Shown: one piece after another, positions 47,854-61,391 of the stretch
How positions within the stretch are numbered: position 1 is the first letter of the stretch
Layout: every line of letters starts with the position of its first letter
Assembly (NCBI RefSeq): GCF_003265705.1
Contig: NW_020312902.1
Span: 9,187,298 to 9,251,297, forward strand
Direction: 5' to 3'
Length of the DNA stretch: 64,000 nt
DNA from: Callorhinus ursinus
Lineage: Eukaryota > Chordata > Mammalia > Carnivora > Otariidae
Position numbers and translations under genes: made by a program
Notes under the pieces: model-generated
Databases searched by the model: none
Told to the model about the DNA's origin: nothing
Seen by the model: the letters and a program-made list of their open reading frames with translations, nothing else

Positions 47854-49553
47854 ATAAAATAATGAGTGTGTTGGAAAATATCATCTAATGGCTACATCCA
47901 TTGAAGGATCTGTGGGACTTTTGATTTTGGATAAAATCATATCTCTTTGACCATCTGGGTCACCATGTCAAAGTTTCAATGGCCTACAGATGTGTTAAGC
48001 TAGGTAATGAGTTCTCTGGAGTCCTTGAGGCAACAGACCTAGCTCTGACTCTTTCTCAGCTGGGCATGATTTCCAGTGTTGGCATCAACCAAACTAGCCT
48101 AGTACCATGTAGAGTAGCTCAGGGTCCTTTCTTTTGAAGGAGTAATGGTTAATACTGCACAGAATAATGAGAGTAGGACAAAAGAGTACTGCGTTCCATC
48201 TATTTGATAAAAGCAATACTGGAGGCCAGGGAATATTTAGCAAATCTTGATTGTGATTATTCTTGAAACTGTAGCTTGATTATCTCTACTGCTTTTATTA
48301 GATGAGAGAATTGTGTTATAGTATGCAATATTGCTGCTGGTGAACATTTTTTGATGAATAATGCTAAATAAGAAGAGGTCTTACCCTCCATTAAGAAACT
48401 ATTTAAGGCCCAGGCTCATACTTTGTTAATTAAAACTTATATCAAATATGCATAATAGTGACAATTTCTTCATTACATTTGCCAATGACTCTATGAATGT
48501 CTGTTGATACCCAGGGGTTGGATTATTCTAGTTAATTATTGTGATTTTATGCTAACATAACACCTTCTATCCCAAGGAGTTACTAAGCATGGTGAAAACT
48601 TTAGTCCTATCAGTATTTATGAATCTCTTTACCTGTTAAATGAAAAGGCAGCTTGAGATAAGTTACCCTGGGTAATTTTAATCAAGAGTTTAATTTTAAT
48701 GATCACCTGCTGTACAAATAAAATAAGAAAAGCAATGAAATCACCGTTATCAAGGTAAGTCATATGTGTCTTTGAGGGATGCTATTTTTAGCAATGTTCA
48801 TTAAGAATTTCTGTAAACTCTGAATGGAATAACAGGATGGTAGAACAAAACTACAGAGATAACATAAATATGTAATTAAGTAATACGAAGCATCTTATTT
48901 TACACTTGTTGACAATTGCTTTGGGATTGTCCTTTTGTTGTTTAATATGTACATGTCTAGTTCTACAACCAGTTTGAATATTTCTGTAAGGCAGTGTCCA
49001 CACTGTCCCAGTGATTTGAATTTCTCCATGAATTACCAGAACCTAATACAAATTTGAAACTAACTCTTCCCTAACATTTAAGAGGTGAGACACAATTAGT
49101 TTGGACAAGTGAGAAGGGTCAGAAAGGAATAAGATATGAAAAGATATGATGAGTATTTGGGATATTCCCTCCCAGAAAAACTGATTTTGGCTTTTTGCAC
49201 AAGCATAGGAAAGCATAAGCTTCCATTTTTTAGGACTAAGGAAATCATGCATTTTAAAGACCCACATCCTTGTATTTCCCTCCTTGCATTGTTTTTTTTG
49301 GATGTCGGTTGTGCTGAGTTTCATGGCAATGCCATTAAATATAATAAACTGAGAGCTGTTTCTTGCTACTGATGGGGTCTTCTCCATTTTCTCTATACAG
49401 TTATGACTGATTTCCTTCATTCATTTCTTCCAAATCCTTCCTCCCTCCCTCCTTTCCTCTCTCCCTCCCTCCCCTGATATCTATTTCTCTCCTTCTTTAT
49501 TAGTAGCACAAAGCAACATGTCTTTCCATATGATGTGAAATTTGTCTGATATT
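47854..49553. other. Unique sequence, CT-rich tract at 49432-49475
   Basis: A 125-codon minus-strand frame (49043-49420) shows no domain; treated as chance. Confidence 0.5.
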
Positions 49554-49569
49554 AAAATTAAAGACTTTA

Positions 49570-49755
49570 GGCGCACCTGCGTGGTTCGGTCAGTTAAGCG
49601 TCTGCCTTTGGCTCAGGTCATGATCCCAGGGTCCTGGGATCGAGCCTCATATGGGGCTCCCTGCTCAGTGGGGAGCCTGCTTTTCCCTCTCCCTGCCACT
49701 CTGCCTACTTGTGCTCTCTCTCTCTCTGTCAAATAAACAAATAAAATCTTAAAAA
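49570..49755 (+). mobile_element. CAN-SINE
   Basis: GCGCACCTGCGTGGTTCGGT head; target duplication AAAATTAAAGACTTTA at 49554-49569 and 49756-49771. Confidence 0.96.
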
Positions 49756-49771
49756 AAAATTAAAGACTTTA

Positions 49772-51115
49772 TTAAACCAAGTTCAAGTGATTAACTGAGG
49801 AGAGTATTCAAAAGATAGTATTTTGGCTTCCTCATTCATCATTTTCACAAATGTTTCGTGACACCTGCTATTCATAAATGCGACCTTGCCTTGACTTCTC
49901 GGACCTAGTGACCTAGGAATGCATATGTTTTTGCAGCCTGTAGGATGACAGCAAAACAAAATCTAGCCTTCCAGATCCTCTAAGACTGGCATTTTCTGAA
50001 ATCTCTTCCTAATGATGGAGCGACATTTCCCTATGATGTGAAAGATACCACACTCCAGTTCTTTCTAATTGTCTGCATTGACTCTGAGTCAGACAATTAG
50101 TACAGGGAAATTGGAGAAGATAAAATGGCCACTTAGTTGCTAATAAAGTATAGAGCTGCAGTTCTAAAGCACACAAGGTAAGCTTTACTCTTGGTAATTG
50201 TTCTCACCTTTACCCCCAGGGTTCACTGCTGAGGGACTTAGACACTCATTACTTGAGTTTCAAATCTTGGCATCACCAGTTACTACAGAGAATGGTGATA
50301 TAAGCTGGTAGGAAAAGCTGTAAAAACTGGGGAGCAGGAGAAAAAAATTTATCCGTCTCTTTTCATCAGCACCACTCATATAGCTATGAAAACTGAGCCA
50401 AATCTCCCTGTGGTAGAAAGTGACATGAAAAATGAAATATTGCCATATAACAAGGGCCACAAAAGAAATGTCTACATAGTCCTTTGGGAACACAGGAAAA
50501 TATATAAAATGGCTTAATTGGTAAACTGCAGGGAGTTTGGTAGATCTGGGCATCCTTGTCTGATTCAGGAGACAGTGAGCTCTGTTTGGATCAGAGTGGA
50601 CATTATGGGAAGTCAGAGGCATGCAGATAAGAAATGAGCTTGTCTGGGGCCATGGCAAAGTTACAGAATACAGGACCAATGAAGCTCCTCTTCCAAATAA
50701 GCTCCTTCATCCTATACAACTCAGTCTTAAGGAACTGATCTGTCCCCTGATGTAGAATTTCTAGGTCTCCAAAGGCTTCTCAGAGGTGAGGCATTTGCCT
50801 GACATGAAGGAGCCTTCAGTGTGTGTCTCTACAAGGAGCATTGATTTTACAAGTGAGCATAGGATTCCATCATTTCCTCAGTAGCTCTGTTGGGTCAGAC
50901 TATAGTAGCATCAGAGATCTGCTGGATGATGGTGCCCAGGACTTTGTGTCAGGAATCACAAAATGAATATAAGGTGGCATCTGATTTCAAGGACCTTAAA
51001 GTACAGATAGGTATTCTGTCAGCTATTTGGATAGACATTCTCACATGAATCAGAATTTTACAAGGCAGTGAGCATAGGAGGGTAAGGGTTCTAAATGTTA
51101 CCCTTTAGACCCATG
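49772..51115. other. Unique sequence, no gene seen
   Basis: A 139-codon minus frame (50260-50679) is unsupported. Confidence 0.5.
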
Positions 51116-51119
51116 ATTC

Positions 51120-51190
51120 AAATTGTAAATTTGAAAATTGTAATTTGCATTTTGAAATTGTAAAATTGTAAAATTGTAAAATTGCATTTT
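51120..51190. repeat. Degenerate AAATTGTA minisatellite
   Basis: Repeated AAATTGTA / TGCATTTTG units, including four consecutive ATTGTAAA-type copies near 51157-51184. Confidence 0.85.
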
Positions 51191-51214
51191 GTAAACCCAT
51201 TCAAGATGATGAAG

Positions 51215-51425
51215 TTTTGTATCCTGGCTCTGCAATTTACCATATATGAGACATTAGGCAATTTATCCTCTTTAAACTTTGGGTTTCTCATCTGTAAAAT
51301 GAGAATAATAGTATATCCTCTCAAGGTGATTGTGACGTGATGAGATTAAATATGTGGGGGGTGGGGCAAGGTGGTGGCACTTATCACTATGACTGGTCTG
51401 ATAGGTATTTAGTGAATCATAGCTA
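51215..51425 (+). repeat. MIR SINE
   Basis: ATCCTGGCTCTGCAATTTACC, TTGGGTTTCTCATCTGTAAAATGAGAATAATAG. Confidence 0.85.
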
Positions 51426-51429
51426 TTAT

Positions 51430-54400
51430 TTTTAGAGAAAGTCAACTGGCAACCTATGGTTAATATGGCAGGGGCTTTAAAAGGATTTCTTCCAAGATTG
51501 TGAGGGAAGAGGTTAAATAGTAAACACAAAAAGGCTCCAGATATTTATGAGATGAATCAAAGTTAGTTCTCAAGCTTGTCTGATGATTTTCAATTTTATA
51601 TACTGGAGAAAATCAGTTTCTGTTGATGATTGGCCATATTACCCATAGCTTCTCTTCTCCTCCATTGTGGTGCTTTAAAATCAAAGCTGATATAATGAAT
51701 AAAGTCTACTTGCTTTTTAATATATTTTCTTAAAATGTTATTTCTGTAATCCCTCCTTCTTCTTAAAGTAAATAATTATAAATTGTTAAAAATTATGGAA
51801 GCCTGAATAAGGGGAGGCATTAAATTCTCCATACTTTATGTTATCATTATCTAAGTGGTAAATGCAAACAGCAAGAACATATACTTAATTAATAAGAAAG
51901 GTCTATATCTTTCATAATTATATAAGCCTAGGAGTATCTGCCTCTCCAAGAACAAGACTGTTTTCTGTTCTTGATTCCCCTTACCTCTCCCACACAAGTC
52001 AAAGTGAAGTCCATTGAGAAATTTCTCTTCCTCAACAGAAACTGCATCAGTTGTTAAAGTATTAAACATTGTCACCACTTTTGAAGGTTACTGCTGTGTG
52101 ATTAAGAGCCCGAGGGTACCCCAGGCTAATTATGTTGCAGGTTTTAGTCCAAAAAATAACTTATTTTTGCAACTTATTGGCTTATTGGATTGGTAAATCA
52201 AGAGGATATTAAAACAAACTGTGATTTTCCTTAGCTTTGCCAAAGCACTTGGGTTATAGAATAAGGTGTTTAAGATCATTAAAGGTTAAAAAATTTCTAG
52301 GCTTGATGCTTATTAAGCAAAGCTAATTTGATTTGAAAGTAGCAAAGCATTTACTTCACACTTGGAATTTTTAGCAAATTAACTCTCATCCAGTGTTAAA
52401 GGAATCCTGGGTTTGAAAGGAAATTCAAGTCTTGAGTTTAGGTGAGAAGATGGGAAATGTGAGGAAATAATTTTGTGTCTAAATAACATGAAAAGGGATA
52501 GGTTCTTATTTCATAGTTCCTGGTCCTTAAAGGACTTTAGCAACATCTGTCATATGGAAGCTTTTTCTCCTTGTTTTCCATGGGTTTACAATGACTTAAA
52601 TACTTTCTGAAAGTCATCATTACTAATGACAAGCAAACATAAGAATCTGAGTCACTATGTTTTTGAAGATGTGAAAGTTTCTTTTCCCTCACTTTTGAAG
52701 ACCGTCCACTCCTCTTTTCTATTTAAATTGTATGTAGCCCTGAGGACCCTGCTCAGCCTCCTTGGCCTCTATGTCATTTTCAATGACTGTGTCAATCCCA
52801 GGCAATTCCCAAAGCAATACCTGGTTGAGCACTTGAGTCTGTGCTATCCCAGGGTGTTTAATCATTCTCTCACCAGTGAAAATTTATCCTTCCCAAACTT
52901 CAAACTATTCAAAGGCAGAAACAGTGATGCTGCCAGATGGCTCCACTACGTTGCCATGAAAAGATCATGTATCCTTGGAACTGTCTCTTTTCTGGCCTCC
53001 CTTTTTACCCCTGGGGCTTCTCATAATAAAGTGGCTGGATTAGTGTTGTTACCTGGGCCTAGGGGCCATGGCCAGACTAGGCTAAGCCATTTGACAACTA
53101 ATTCAAGACTTTACCTCACTCATGTTCTGTGCTAATTAAGTGAACTAACTAGACCCATATTTAGCATAGCAAAGATAGACTTAATGGAAAGAAACAACAG
53201 CAGGGAAAACACAATTGCTGTTTCACTTTATAGTTGGGAATAGGGAATAGGGGATGCTGACAAGTTGTAGAGAGCAGGGGATGGAGCAAACTTATTTTTG
53301 AGTGGGATTCCTTCATGCCTCCCTAGAGGTAGCGGAACTTACCCAGGATTTATTTGCTTGGGGCCTGAAGCGACTCCTGGGAGAAAACCCTGTCTAAGGG
53401 AAGAATGGTCTGGAAAGCTTCCATTGTTGGAGGTGAGTGACAATTCTATATGCAAAATGGAGCCCATTACTTGACTTTGTCTCTTGAGCCAACCCCCTGA
53501 AGGAGTTATTTATCAGGTCAGTGTAGCACAGCGGTGAAAAAACAGAAAAGTTCTACAAGGGCTTTGGACCTAAAAGTGTTCTTTGGGTGTCCTTCCCTGT
53601 AACAGAGCATGACTCCAGGGGAGATAGGAATTTTTCCATTTATCACAGTAATAGCTTACCACTTTGCACTTCAAGGCTCTAATGCCTCTGCTGTAGCAGG
53701 AAACAGAAGACTTGGTAGTTCCTCGTGAACACTCAGTGGGAAACAGAAACATATGTAGGGTCTAGAGAAAAATGAATGACTTCTTCAGAATTTCTGTTCA
53801 GTTATCCTGTCAAATATATCTGTAATTACTAGCTTAGCCAAGATCCTCCTCCACCCCCACCTCCCACTCCTGCTTTTATGTTTTTGTTGGATCACTCAAG
53901 ATATCTGTAAAATCCAAGCACATTATCAATCACTGTTCTCTCAAATTACCATGAAAACAAAAGGTTTAAGTTTTAGAAAAACAACTCAAGATAGTTAGCA
54001 AGGAAATATAGATAGAATATGGACAATAAATACATTTTTTGTTCTGCTCAGTTTCTTCCCCACATGTTCACCCTAACTTCTTATCTTTAAAGATATTTAT
54101 GAAATAACAGGTGATGTCCCTTCTCTCAGGAATATATACTTTATAGTCAAATGGAGGACTGAGTTTTCCTGGGGCCATCTTCAGTTTACCCTAATGGGGC
54201 TTAGCCACCTCTGAGAAGTGAGAATCTTAAAATATCATGAGCTGGCATGTTTAGATGAATCATGTTGTATAAATATTATGTTACTGGATTTGGACCCTTA
54301 AGAAGCAAAGTACATTGTTCCCTTATAGGAGGCTGCCTCTGGTGGAGACCAGGGGTTTCTTTTATTGTAAACAGCAAGAAAAATGGGGATGAAAAGAGAG

Positions 54401-56454
54401 CTGGTAATTGAAATGTTTGAATCAGAGTTAAGCATTGTTTCTGAATAGAGATTTACCCATTCTGAAGCAGAGAATTTAAAAAGTCAAGGGGGAAAAGAAT
54501 TCAGGAATAAAAATGAAGCCCTCGCATTGTTAAAGAGTAAGAATTGCGCTTTCTCAGAGTACTGTGTTTTCTCCTCTGTATTAAAAGAAGGCCAGACTTG
54601 AGAGTTGGTGATATGTGGATAATCATGAAATGGAACATTTGCTGGATTTAAATGATGAATGGGGGAAAATCACCAGGTAGTAAAGAAATGGATATGCAGT
54701 TTGGGCTAAATTCTGAGCAGGGTGAGTTTATGTGGGTAAGTGGAAGGAGCTCAGTAAAAGTCAGTCACAGAGCAACAAATGAGATTACTTAGGTACTCAA
54801 CAATGGTTTCTAGTGAGCCTCAGAGAAAGTTGCCAAAGAAAAACCAGAGCTGGGCAGTGGTTAGAGGGGTAAAAACAGATTTCATTCAAGATGACAGTAA
54901 TAGAGGAAATGAGACCTCAGCATAGAACTGGGGTCAAGTCCAAATATAACATGAGCAAATGGGAATTTGCTGCCAAGGATCAGGGTGAAGGTCAGTGGTT
55001 GAAAAATTACTAAAAGGAAACATCAAGGGTAAGGAGAATTCTGACTAAACCGACCTAACAGAATTCTTGCTGAAGACAGACCACAGTGATCAGCTATCAC
55101 CTAGGGGTGATGGAGGATGATGAACCTGATCAGATATTGAGGATGGGAGGGTTCTTTCTAAACTAACTTAGCTCAATTCTTGCTAAAACTGGATTTTATG
55201 AGCAGGTGCCCAGATGGGCCTAGGGGACAGTTTAGAACCTAACTAAAGTTTGGTTAAACAAACAATCTTTGTCAAAGCTTTATATGAGTGAACATATGTG
55301 TGGGAGGCTGGACTAGGAAAGTGATACTTATACTGATGCCATCATTTCCATTGCTGGAATTGAAAGACTGAGTTAAAAGGGAGCGGAGAACTCTAGTGTT
55401 GGTTTGTCATGGCCAAAATTTATTGCTGATATTTAACCAGGAGCATTGAGGAATTTTTTCAGCTGAATATTCCAAGAAAACTTCTGCTTCCCTTCTTTAA
55501 ACACCTCCCCAGGAGGTGCTTGGGTGTTGGAGCAGGGCTGGTCAGAGGAAGAGTTGCCATGTGGTGGCAGAGTTTAATTGCTTTTTCTCATAAGAATCCT
55601 GCTTGACAACTGTGCATGCTTCGGTATGCTGCTTCCAAACTGGTTCAGGAAATCTAGGTACTAATTGTGCCTCATCTGAGACCATGGCTTAAAATTCTCC
55701 CACAGTCCATCAGAAAGTGTACCTGGCACAGCACATTTGCTGTGTTCCCTGACAACCATGTGCGAGTTGAATCATATTTTAAAGATTTCTAATGAGTCTC
55801 ACTATTTAAAAGACTAGGATCATTATATTTGAATAAATCTGGATATTAGTTATCTAAATATTGGTTAGTTGTAGCTAAAGAAACACAATGGAAAAAAATG
55901 GAAAAAATCACCATCATAACTATTATGTTGTCAACAGATTAAGCCCTTGTAAGTCATTGTGCTAAGTAATAAAGTCACATGCAGTTTCTCATTATATTTT
56001 TTGGGGTCCCAGGATAACACACTTTTGTGGGTACTGCCACAAACATATACCACTTTGAAAAGGGATTTTCTTTATATGGTTACCACACTGACCTCTAAAT
56101 TTGTTGAAAATTTAGACCTTAAGGTATAATAATACAGTATATATAATAAAATATAATAGGCTTGTGGCGCCTTGTTATGATGCAATAATTTGAATTTTGG
56201 TGCAGGTGATGAGTTCGAAATGTGAGGTTATGTTCAGATTCCTGCAATATACTTTGGAGGAATGGCTGGGTTAGTTGTGTGTAAGGAAACAGACTTGCAT
56301 GCTACCACTTTTGAGAGTCAAGATTATATCAAGCTATTTCCATAGGAGACCCATGGGGAGGGGGTCTTATCAAATTGGTTAAGAGTTGACTTGAAGGGAC
56401 CTATACAGGTCAAATTTGAAATAATTTGGACCAACTTAAAAAGATGATGATATT
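51430..56454. other. 5 kb of mostly unique sequence
   Basis: No supported gene. It holds a 169-codon frame at 52626-53135 without domain and a 96-bp splice-bounded interval (53337-53432). No young SINE or L1 falls in this stretch, the longest such gap in the second half of the window. Confidence 0.45.
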
Positions 56455-56470
56455 AAGAGTGGTGAACTGA

Positions 56471-56732
56471 AAAAAAAAAGAAGATAGCAGGAGGGGAAGA
56501 ATGAAGGGGGGGAAATCGGAGGGGGAGACGAACCATGAGAGACTATGTACTCTGAAAAACAAACTGAGGGTTCTAGAGGAGAGGGGGGTAGGGGAATGGG
56601 TTAGCCTGGTGGTGGGTATTAAGGAGGGCACGTTCTGCATGGAGCACTGGGTGTTATGCACAAACCATGAATCATGGAACACTACATCAAAAACTAATGA
56701 TGTAATGTATGGTGATTAACATAACAATAAAA
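56471..56732 (+). mobile_element. L1 type-2 tail inserted alone
   Basis: Starts with the A-run that precedes the type-2 tail (AAGAAGATAGCAGGAGGGGA) and runs to GATTAACATAACAATAAAA. Perfect 16-bp target duplication AAGAGTGGTGAACTGA at 56455-56470 and 56733-56748, so this short unit transposed by itself. Confidence 0.95.
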
Positions 56733-56748
56733 AAGAGTGGTGAACTGA

Positions 56749-59295
56749 GATGAGAGATACATGGGCTCTTGTTTTACTATTTTTCCAAGTTTGTTGAGAG
56801 CATGAGCAATTTCAATATTAACTTACTGTCTTTGTCACAAATCAGGGCATGCAGTTCTATATATCTTCTCTTCCATGTCATATATGTATACACACATACA
56901 TATATATATTTGTATCATAACATTTAAATCATAATGAAAATATGGTTGCAGACCACAGGAAGAACCTATGCTATGACAAAAGTTGTTCCTTAAGTTTATG
57001 TCCAATTACAGAAACAAATTTCTAAAGAAATATGAAGTTCAAAATGAGAGAAACCATATGCTTTTAAAGATCTCTGATTTCATTGCAAAATACCTAGTTT
57101 ATGTTTTCCCTGTGGTATCAGGATAGGAACATTTTCTGCTCTATTTACTAAGAGGAAATAGATTTTCTATAATGAAAATTGGTCCCCAAATGGGACTAAT
57201 GCTGATGAGTTAGAAAGGATACTAAAACGCTATCAATCACAGTATCTGAAGTTTAACTTTCCAATTCTCCAGGATTTTCAAAGAAGAATTTTTACCCATA
57301 GACAAATGTGTTACTAGTTAATAAAACAAAGCCCAGATGACTGTCAGTAAAAGTGAAAAACAAGAAATTTGTATAGAGCTGTTCTCTATTTGAATAGGAC
57401 CACTGAATTGAATAGTGCTAACTCCAAGACCTGAAAGGTGATGTGGATGACAGAAAATTATTTTGCCTGAGGAAATATGTGGCTACAGAACCACAAAATA
57501 TCCAGGGAATCTATGTTAGTGAGAGACCACACTCTTGTTCTTGGAGCAGTTACACTTGCAGCTACCAAGGGACAGTGGACATGTGTTATACCAAGAATTC
57601 TAGGTATTTGGCAGTACTATATAGTAATTTATCTACCAAAATACCACTAAGACCATAGAACATATAATGCAACCAACTGGTTTCTCCTAGGTTGGTCCTC
57701 TTGGGGAGTAGTATGAGATTAGGCACATGACTCAAACCAGTAGAATTAGAATTGGGCCTGGGATTTATGCTAAAAAATTAGGAAACAGTATTTTCAGTAA
57801 TCAGAATAAGTTAGACTCAGCTGCAAGAAAAAATAATCCTTGACAACTTAATTTATTACTCACATCAATTCCAGTTCAGATTTCACAGCCCTGTGCTGTG
57901 TTATAGACCCTCCCTCTGAAACATGGCTTCTAACAGGATGCAGGCCATTTTGTATTTTATGAACACCCTTCAAACAAGATGATTTATTGAGCTATTTCGC
58001 AGGATTTTGTCAGCTACCAACACCCTTGCCAGCTGCAGCATCTTTTTTGACAAGTTCAGGCTGTTCTCCCTTATTGCAGCAAACTGTGTCCTGATATTTT
58101 CGTACAGATTAGCCTTCCATATCAACTAAATTCTACATTATTTGAAAATAGAGTTCTGCATCCCCATAGTCATAAGTACAGTTTAGGGGACATAATAGTT
58201 ACTCAAACAAGATTTCTTGGTTTTTTGATTCATTGGTTCTCAGAGGTATTTGACATTGCAGCTCTTTTCACTTTATGTACTCAGACATTTTATACAAAAG
58301 GAACAACAAAACTCCTGAATTGTGTCTATAAATCTTCCTATTCTTTTCATCTTTGTTACTAGCCAGTAAAAGAGCAAGGGGCTAAGTTGTAATGTTTCAA
58401 GTCACGGACCTTCTCTGACCCCACAATCTATCTCTCCCTAGGTATTGTTCCGAGTTGAACATTGGTAACTGATGGATGCTTCCCATCCCTCCGGTTCACA
58501 TTACCACTGGTAACACAAGGTGTGTAGAATATTTTATACTTTGCTACATTTCTACTCACTGCTTTGCCACCCTTGTAGGTTGAGTGCTGGGTGTCTAAGA
58601 TGGTTTATTGTTCTTGTGCCATTATCTGAGGTCTAAGTCTTTTGGGAGGCAGCAAACTTACCTGGAATCAAATATGCTAACTGAGGAGCCTCAGTCAGCA
58701 TAAGTGGCCACAATCTATCATATAAACACCAATTTTGGTCTACTTGGCATGCCTTCTAGAACCATTTTTCAGCAAGGAATTTCTAATCTGTCTTAAATTT
58801 GCATCTTAAAGTAAATAAAAATGGAGACCTATGGATCAATATAAATAAGAAAAGAATTGACTCAAAATAATTTTTACTCTTTAACCTGAAATGTGCTCTC
58901 AGATTCAGTATTAGTTTTATTGGTATTGTCTTAATCTTCAAGGAATTTTATCATTAGACATCTTTACGGCAAGAGAAAAGGGTCAAAGGGCAATATTTCT
59001 CCTACTGAGTCATCGAGGTACCCCATTGGAGGCCTTTGTCTGGGGTCTGATTTGCCTGACACAAATGACATCCCACAGTGGCTATCAGCAAAGTGGTCAA
59101 ATAGGGTAGCCTTGCCTTCCCAAAGAAAATATATGATGAACAGCCAAGGAGGCGGAGCTAATGAGAAATAGGGGTTCTTTAAAGAGTTTAGATCTCTTAG
59201 TAAGAGGAAAACATGTCTGTTGAAAGGGTGCTGAGCAACACTTCTCTTTAAACTCACCCTAGATTTTTTTTATCTCTTTTTTTCTCACTCAAATA
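56749..59295. other. Mostly unique sequence
   Basis: No gene supported. Short TA-rich tract near 56880-56915. The stretch 57840-58150 may be an old unclassified repeat. Confidence 0.45.
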
Positions 59296-59299
59296 GAAT

Positions 59300-59592
59300 A
59301 GTGTGGAGGACCACAGGGGAAGGGAGGGAAAACTGCATGGGAATAAATCAGAGAGGGAGACAAACCATGAGAGACTGTGGACTCTGGGAACCAAACTGAT
59401 GGTTACAGAAGGGAGGGGGTTGGAGGGCTGGGGTAACCAGGTGATGGGTATTAAGGGGGGCACGTGTGGTGATGAGCACTGGGGGTTATATGCAACTAAT
59501 GAATTGTTGAACACTACATCAAAAACTAATGATATACTATATGCTGGCTAAGTGAACACAATAATAAAAAAAAAAAGAAAAAAAAAAAGAAA
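59300..59592 (+). mobile_element. L1 3' end, divergent type-2-like tail
   Basis: GAGAGACTGTGGACTCTGGG, GGTAACCAGGTGATGGGTAT, GCACGTGTGGTGATGAGCAC, AACTAATGATATACTATATG, then a long A-rich tail. Related to, but distinct from, the tails at 17022 and 56471. Confidence 0.9.
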
Positions 59593-59944
59593 ATGAATTC
59601 ATCCAACATGTAGAATAACATCTTAAAATTCCTGGGACTGCTCCAGTCCTTTCTCTTCTGCCTGAGTCTAGCAGCCCTGTTCTATAATCAGTCCATTGCT
59701 GTCCTTTCACCAAGGCCCTATTGCTGCAGCACTATTGCTGCCAGGAGTCCTTGTCACCACTGCTTCTTGGCAGATCTTCCTGGGAGCTAGTGGTACTTTC
59801 ATTAATTTCAGATGCAGATGCCTGACACAATCCATTAGTTTTAGAGTCACACATTCTCCTGGCTTGGACTGGCACTGTCTGAATTATCTGCCTCCAAGGT
59901 CAAGGTCAAAAGAAACTCAGGCCTGACGGTCAGAAAATGAAGAA

Positions 59945-60148
59945 AGGGGTGCCTGGGTGACTCAGTCTGTTAAATATATGACTCTTGGTTTTGGCTCAGG
60001 TCATGATCTCAGAGTCATGAGATGGAGCCTCAAGTTGGTCTCTGGGCTCAGTGGGGGTGGGGGGGTGGGGTTTTGCTTGAGATTCTCTCTCCCTCTCCCT
60101 CTGGCCTTCTCCCTGCTTATGCACAAGATTTTTTAAATCTTAAAAAAA
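59945..60148 (+). mobile_element. CAN-SINE, older
   Basis: GGGGTGCCTGGGTGACTCAG head, diverged centre with a G-rich run at 60054-60070. Confidence 0.9.
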
Positions 60149-60340
60149 GTGAGGATAGAGGAAAAGAGGAAGATGAAAGATGAAGAAGGGGAGGACACGC
60201 TCTAAAGTTGGAAAGCAGAGCATAGAGCTGAGTATCTTAAGACCAGAAGAGATAGGGATTTAGGTGTAAAGATGTAAAAAGAAATATAGACTCACCATGG
60301 TGTTTAATCCAAAGAACTAGTCTGGCCCAGGAAAGTATGG

Positions 60341-60378
60341 TGATGATAGTGATGATGTTGATGATGATGATGATGATA
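60341..60378. repeat. (GAT)n microsatellite
   Basis: Imperfect GAT repeat. Confidence 0.85.
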
Positions 60379-60379
60379 A

Positions 60380-60575
60380 CAATAATTAACATTTATTGAG
60401 TGGTTATTATAGTCAGGGCACAGTTTTAAGTTGTTTTCCATGTATTTCTCATCTGTTCCTTCTAACATACCTATGAAGTATATGCTGTTAACTTAGAACA
60501 TATGAAGTTCAGGAATTGGGAAGTAGCTTGCCTAGGGCCACATAGGTAATGAGCACAGAGCTGAGGTTCGGACTT
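60380..60575 (-). repeat. MIR SINE
   Basis: CATTTATTGAGTGGTTATTATAG ... AAGTAGCTTGCCTAGGGCCACATAGGTAATGAG. Confidence 0.8.
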
Positions 60576-60634
60576 AATTCTAATTAATATGTGGTATGTG
60601 TCTTATTTTTCTTAGCTGTTTTAAATATTGTAGT

Positions 60635-61105
60635 GGACACTGTAGGTATTCTGCTCAGATCCCCTCTGATGACCTTTACCAGTTCTGGGTGCATAGCTAC
60701 TAACTTCTGTGTGCTTCCCCTACAACTTTCTTTAAAGCACTACCGTTGGGCTACTAGAGCCTCTGGACCACAACAGGAAGTGCTTAGTCATTTACAGCCC
60801 CCTCCATAGCCCCAAACCAATGACTGACTGGTGTAGCAGTATGAAAACCCAGCACCTTCATGTCAAGTTGGGACAATTCTTAAACTGTGATAAACTACTG
60901 TGAAGTTGATCTCTAGAGCTCTTTATAGGCTCAAACTGAGTCTGAGATGTTACCTAAAATCATGCCTTGCTTGGCCTCTTCCCAGTCCTTATCCAGCAAC
61001 TCCAGCCTTTCACCAGTCTCTCCTGGTAGTGCTTATTAATAAGTCATGGTGCACCAATATTTGTCTCAGTATCTGTTTCTGGGGAATCTGAATTAGGACA
61101 AATAA
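60635..61105 (+). mobile_element. Unclassified old interspersed repeat (LTR-like end)
   Basis: Ends TTTGTCTCAGTATCTGTTTCTGGGGAATCTGAATTAGGACA, a terminus seen in many ancient mammalian repeats; I cannot name the family. No intact frame. Confidence 0.4.
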
Positions 61106-61203
61106 GGTTTGGTCTCACTCCAAATTTGACCTTGGAAAAAGAAACAATTATAATAAGGGGGATTATGTAATACTAATGGTCAATATCTAATAAAAAACAT
61201 TTT

Positions 61204-61391
61204 TTTAAAGATTTTATTTATTTATTTGACAGAGAGAGACAGCGAGAGCAGGAACACAAGCAGGGGGAGTGGGAGAGGGAGAAGCAGGCTTCCCGCTGAG
61301 CAGGGAGCCCGATGTGGGACTTGATCCCAGGACCCTGGGATCATGACCTGAGCCGAAGGCAGATGCTTAACGACTGAGCCACCCAGGCGCC
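61204..61391 (-). mobile_element. CAN-SINE (same subfamily as 36625)
   Basis: Reverse element with GACAGAGAGAGACAGCGAGAG and CACAAGCAGGGGGAG. Target duplication about CTAATAAAAAACATTTT (61187) / CTAATAAAAAAACTTTT (61392). Confidence 0.95.

Noticed and set aside
49043..50679. Minus-strand frames of 125 and 139 codons
   Set aside because: No motif, no splice context and no supporting neighbour.
52626..53135. 169-codon open frame
   Set aside because: No recognised domain, no start context and no flanking exon structure.
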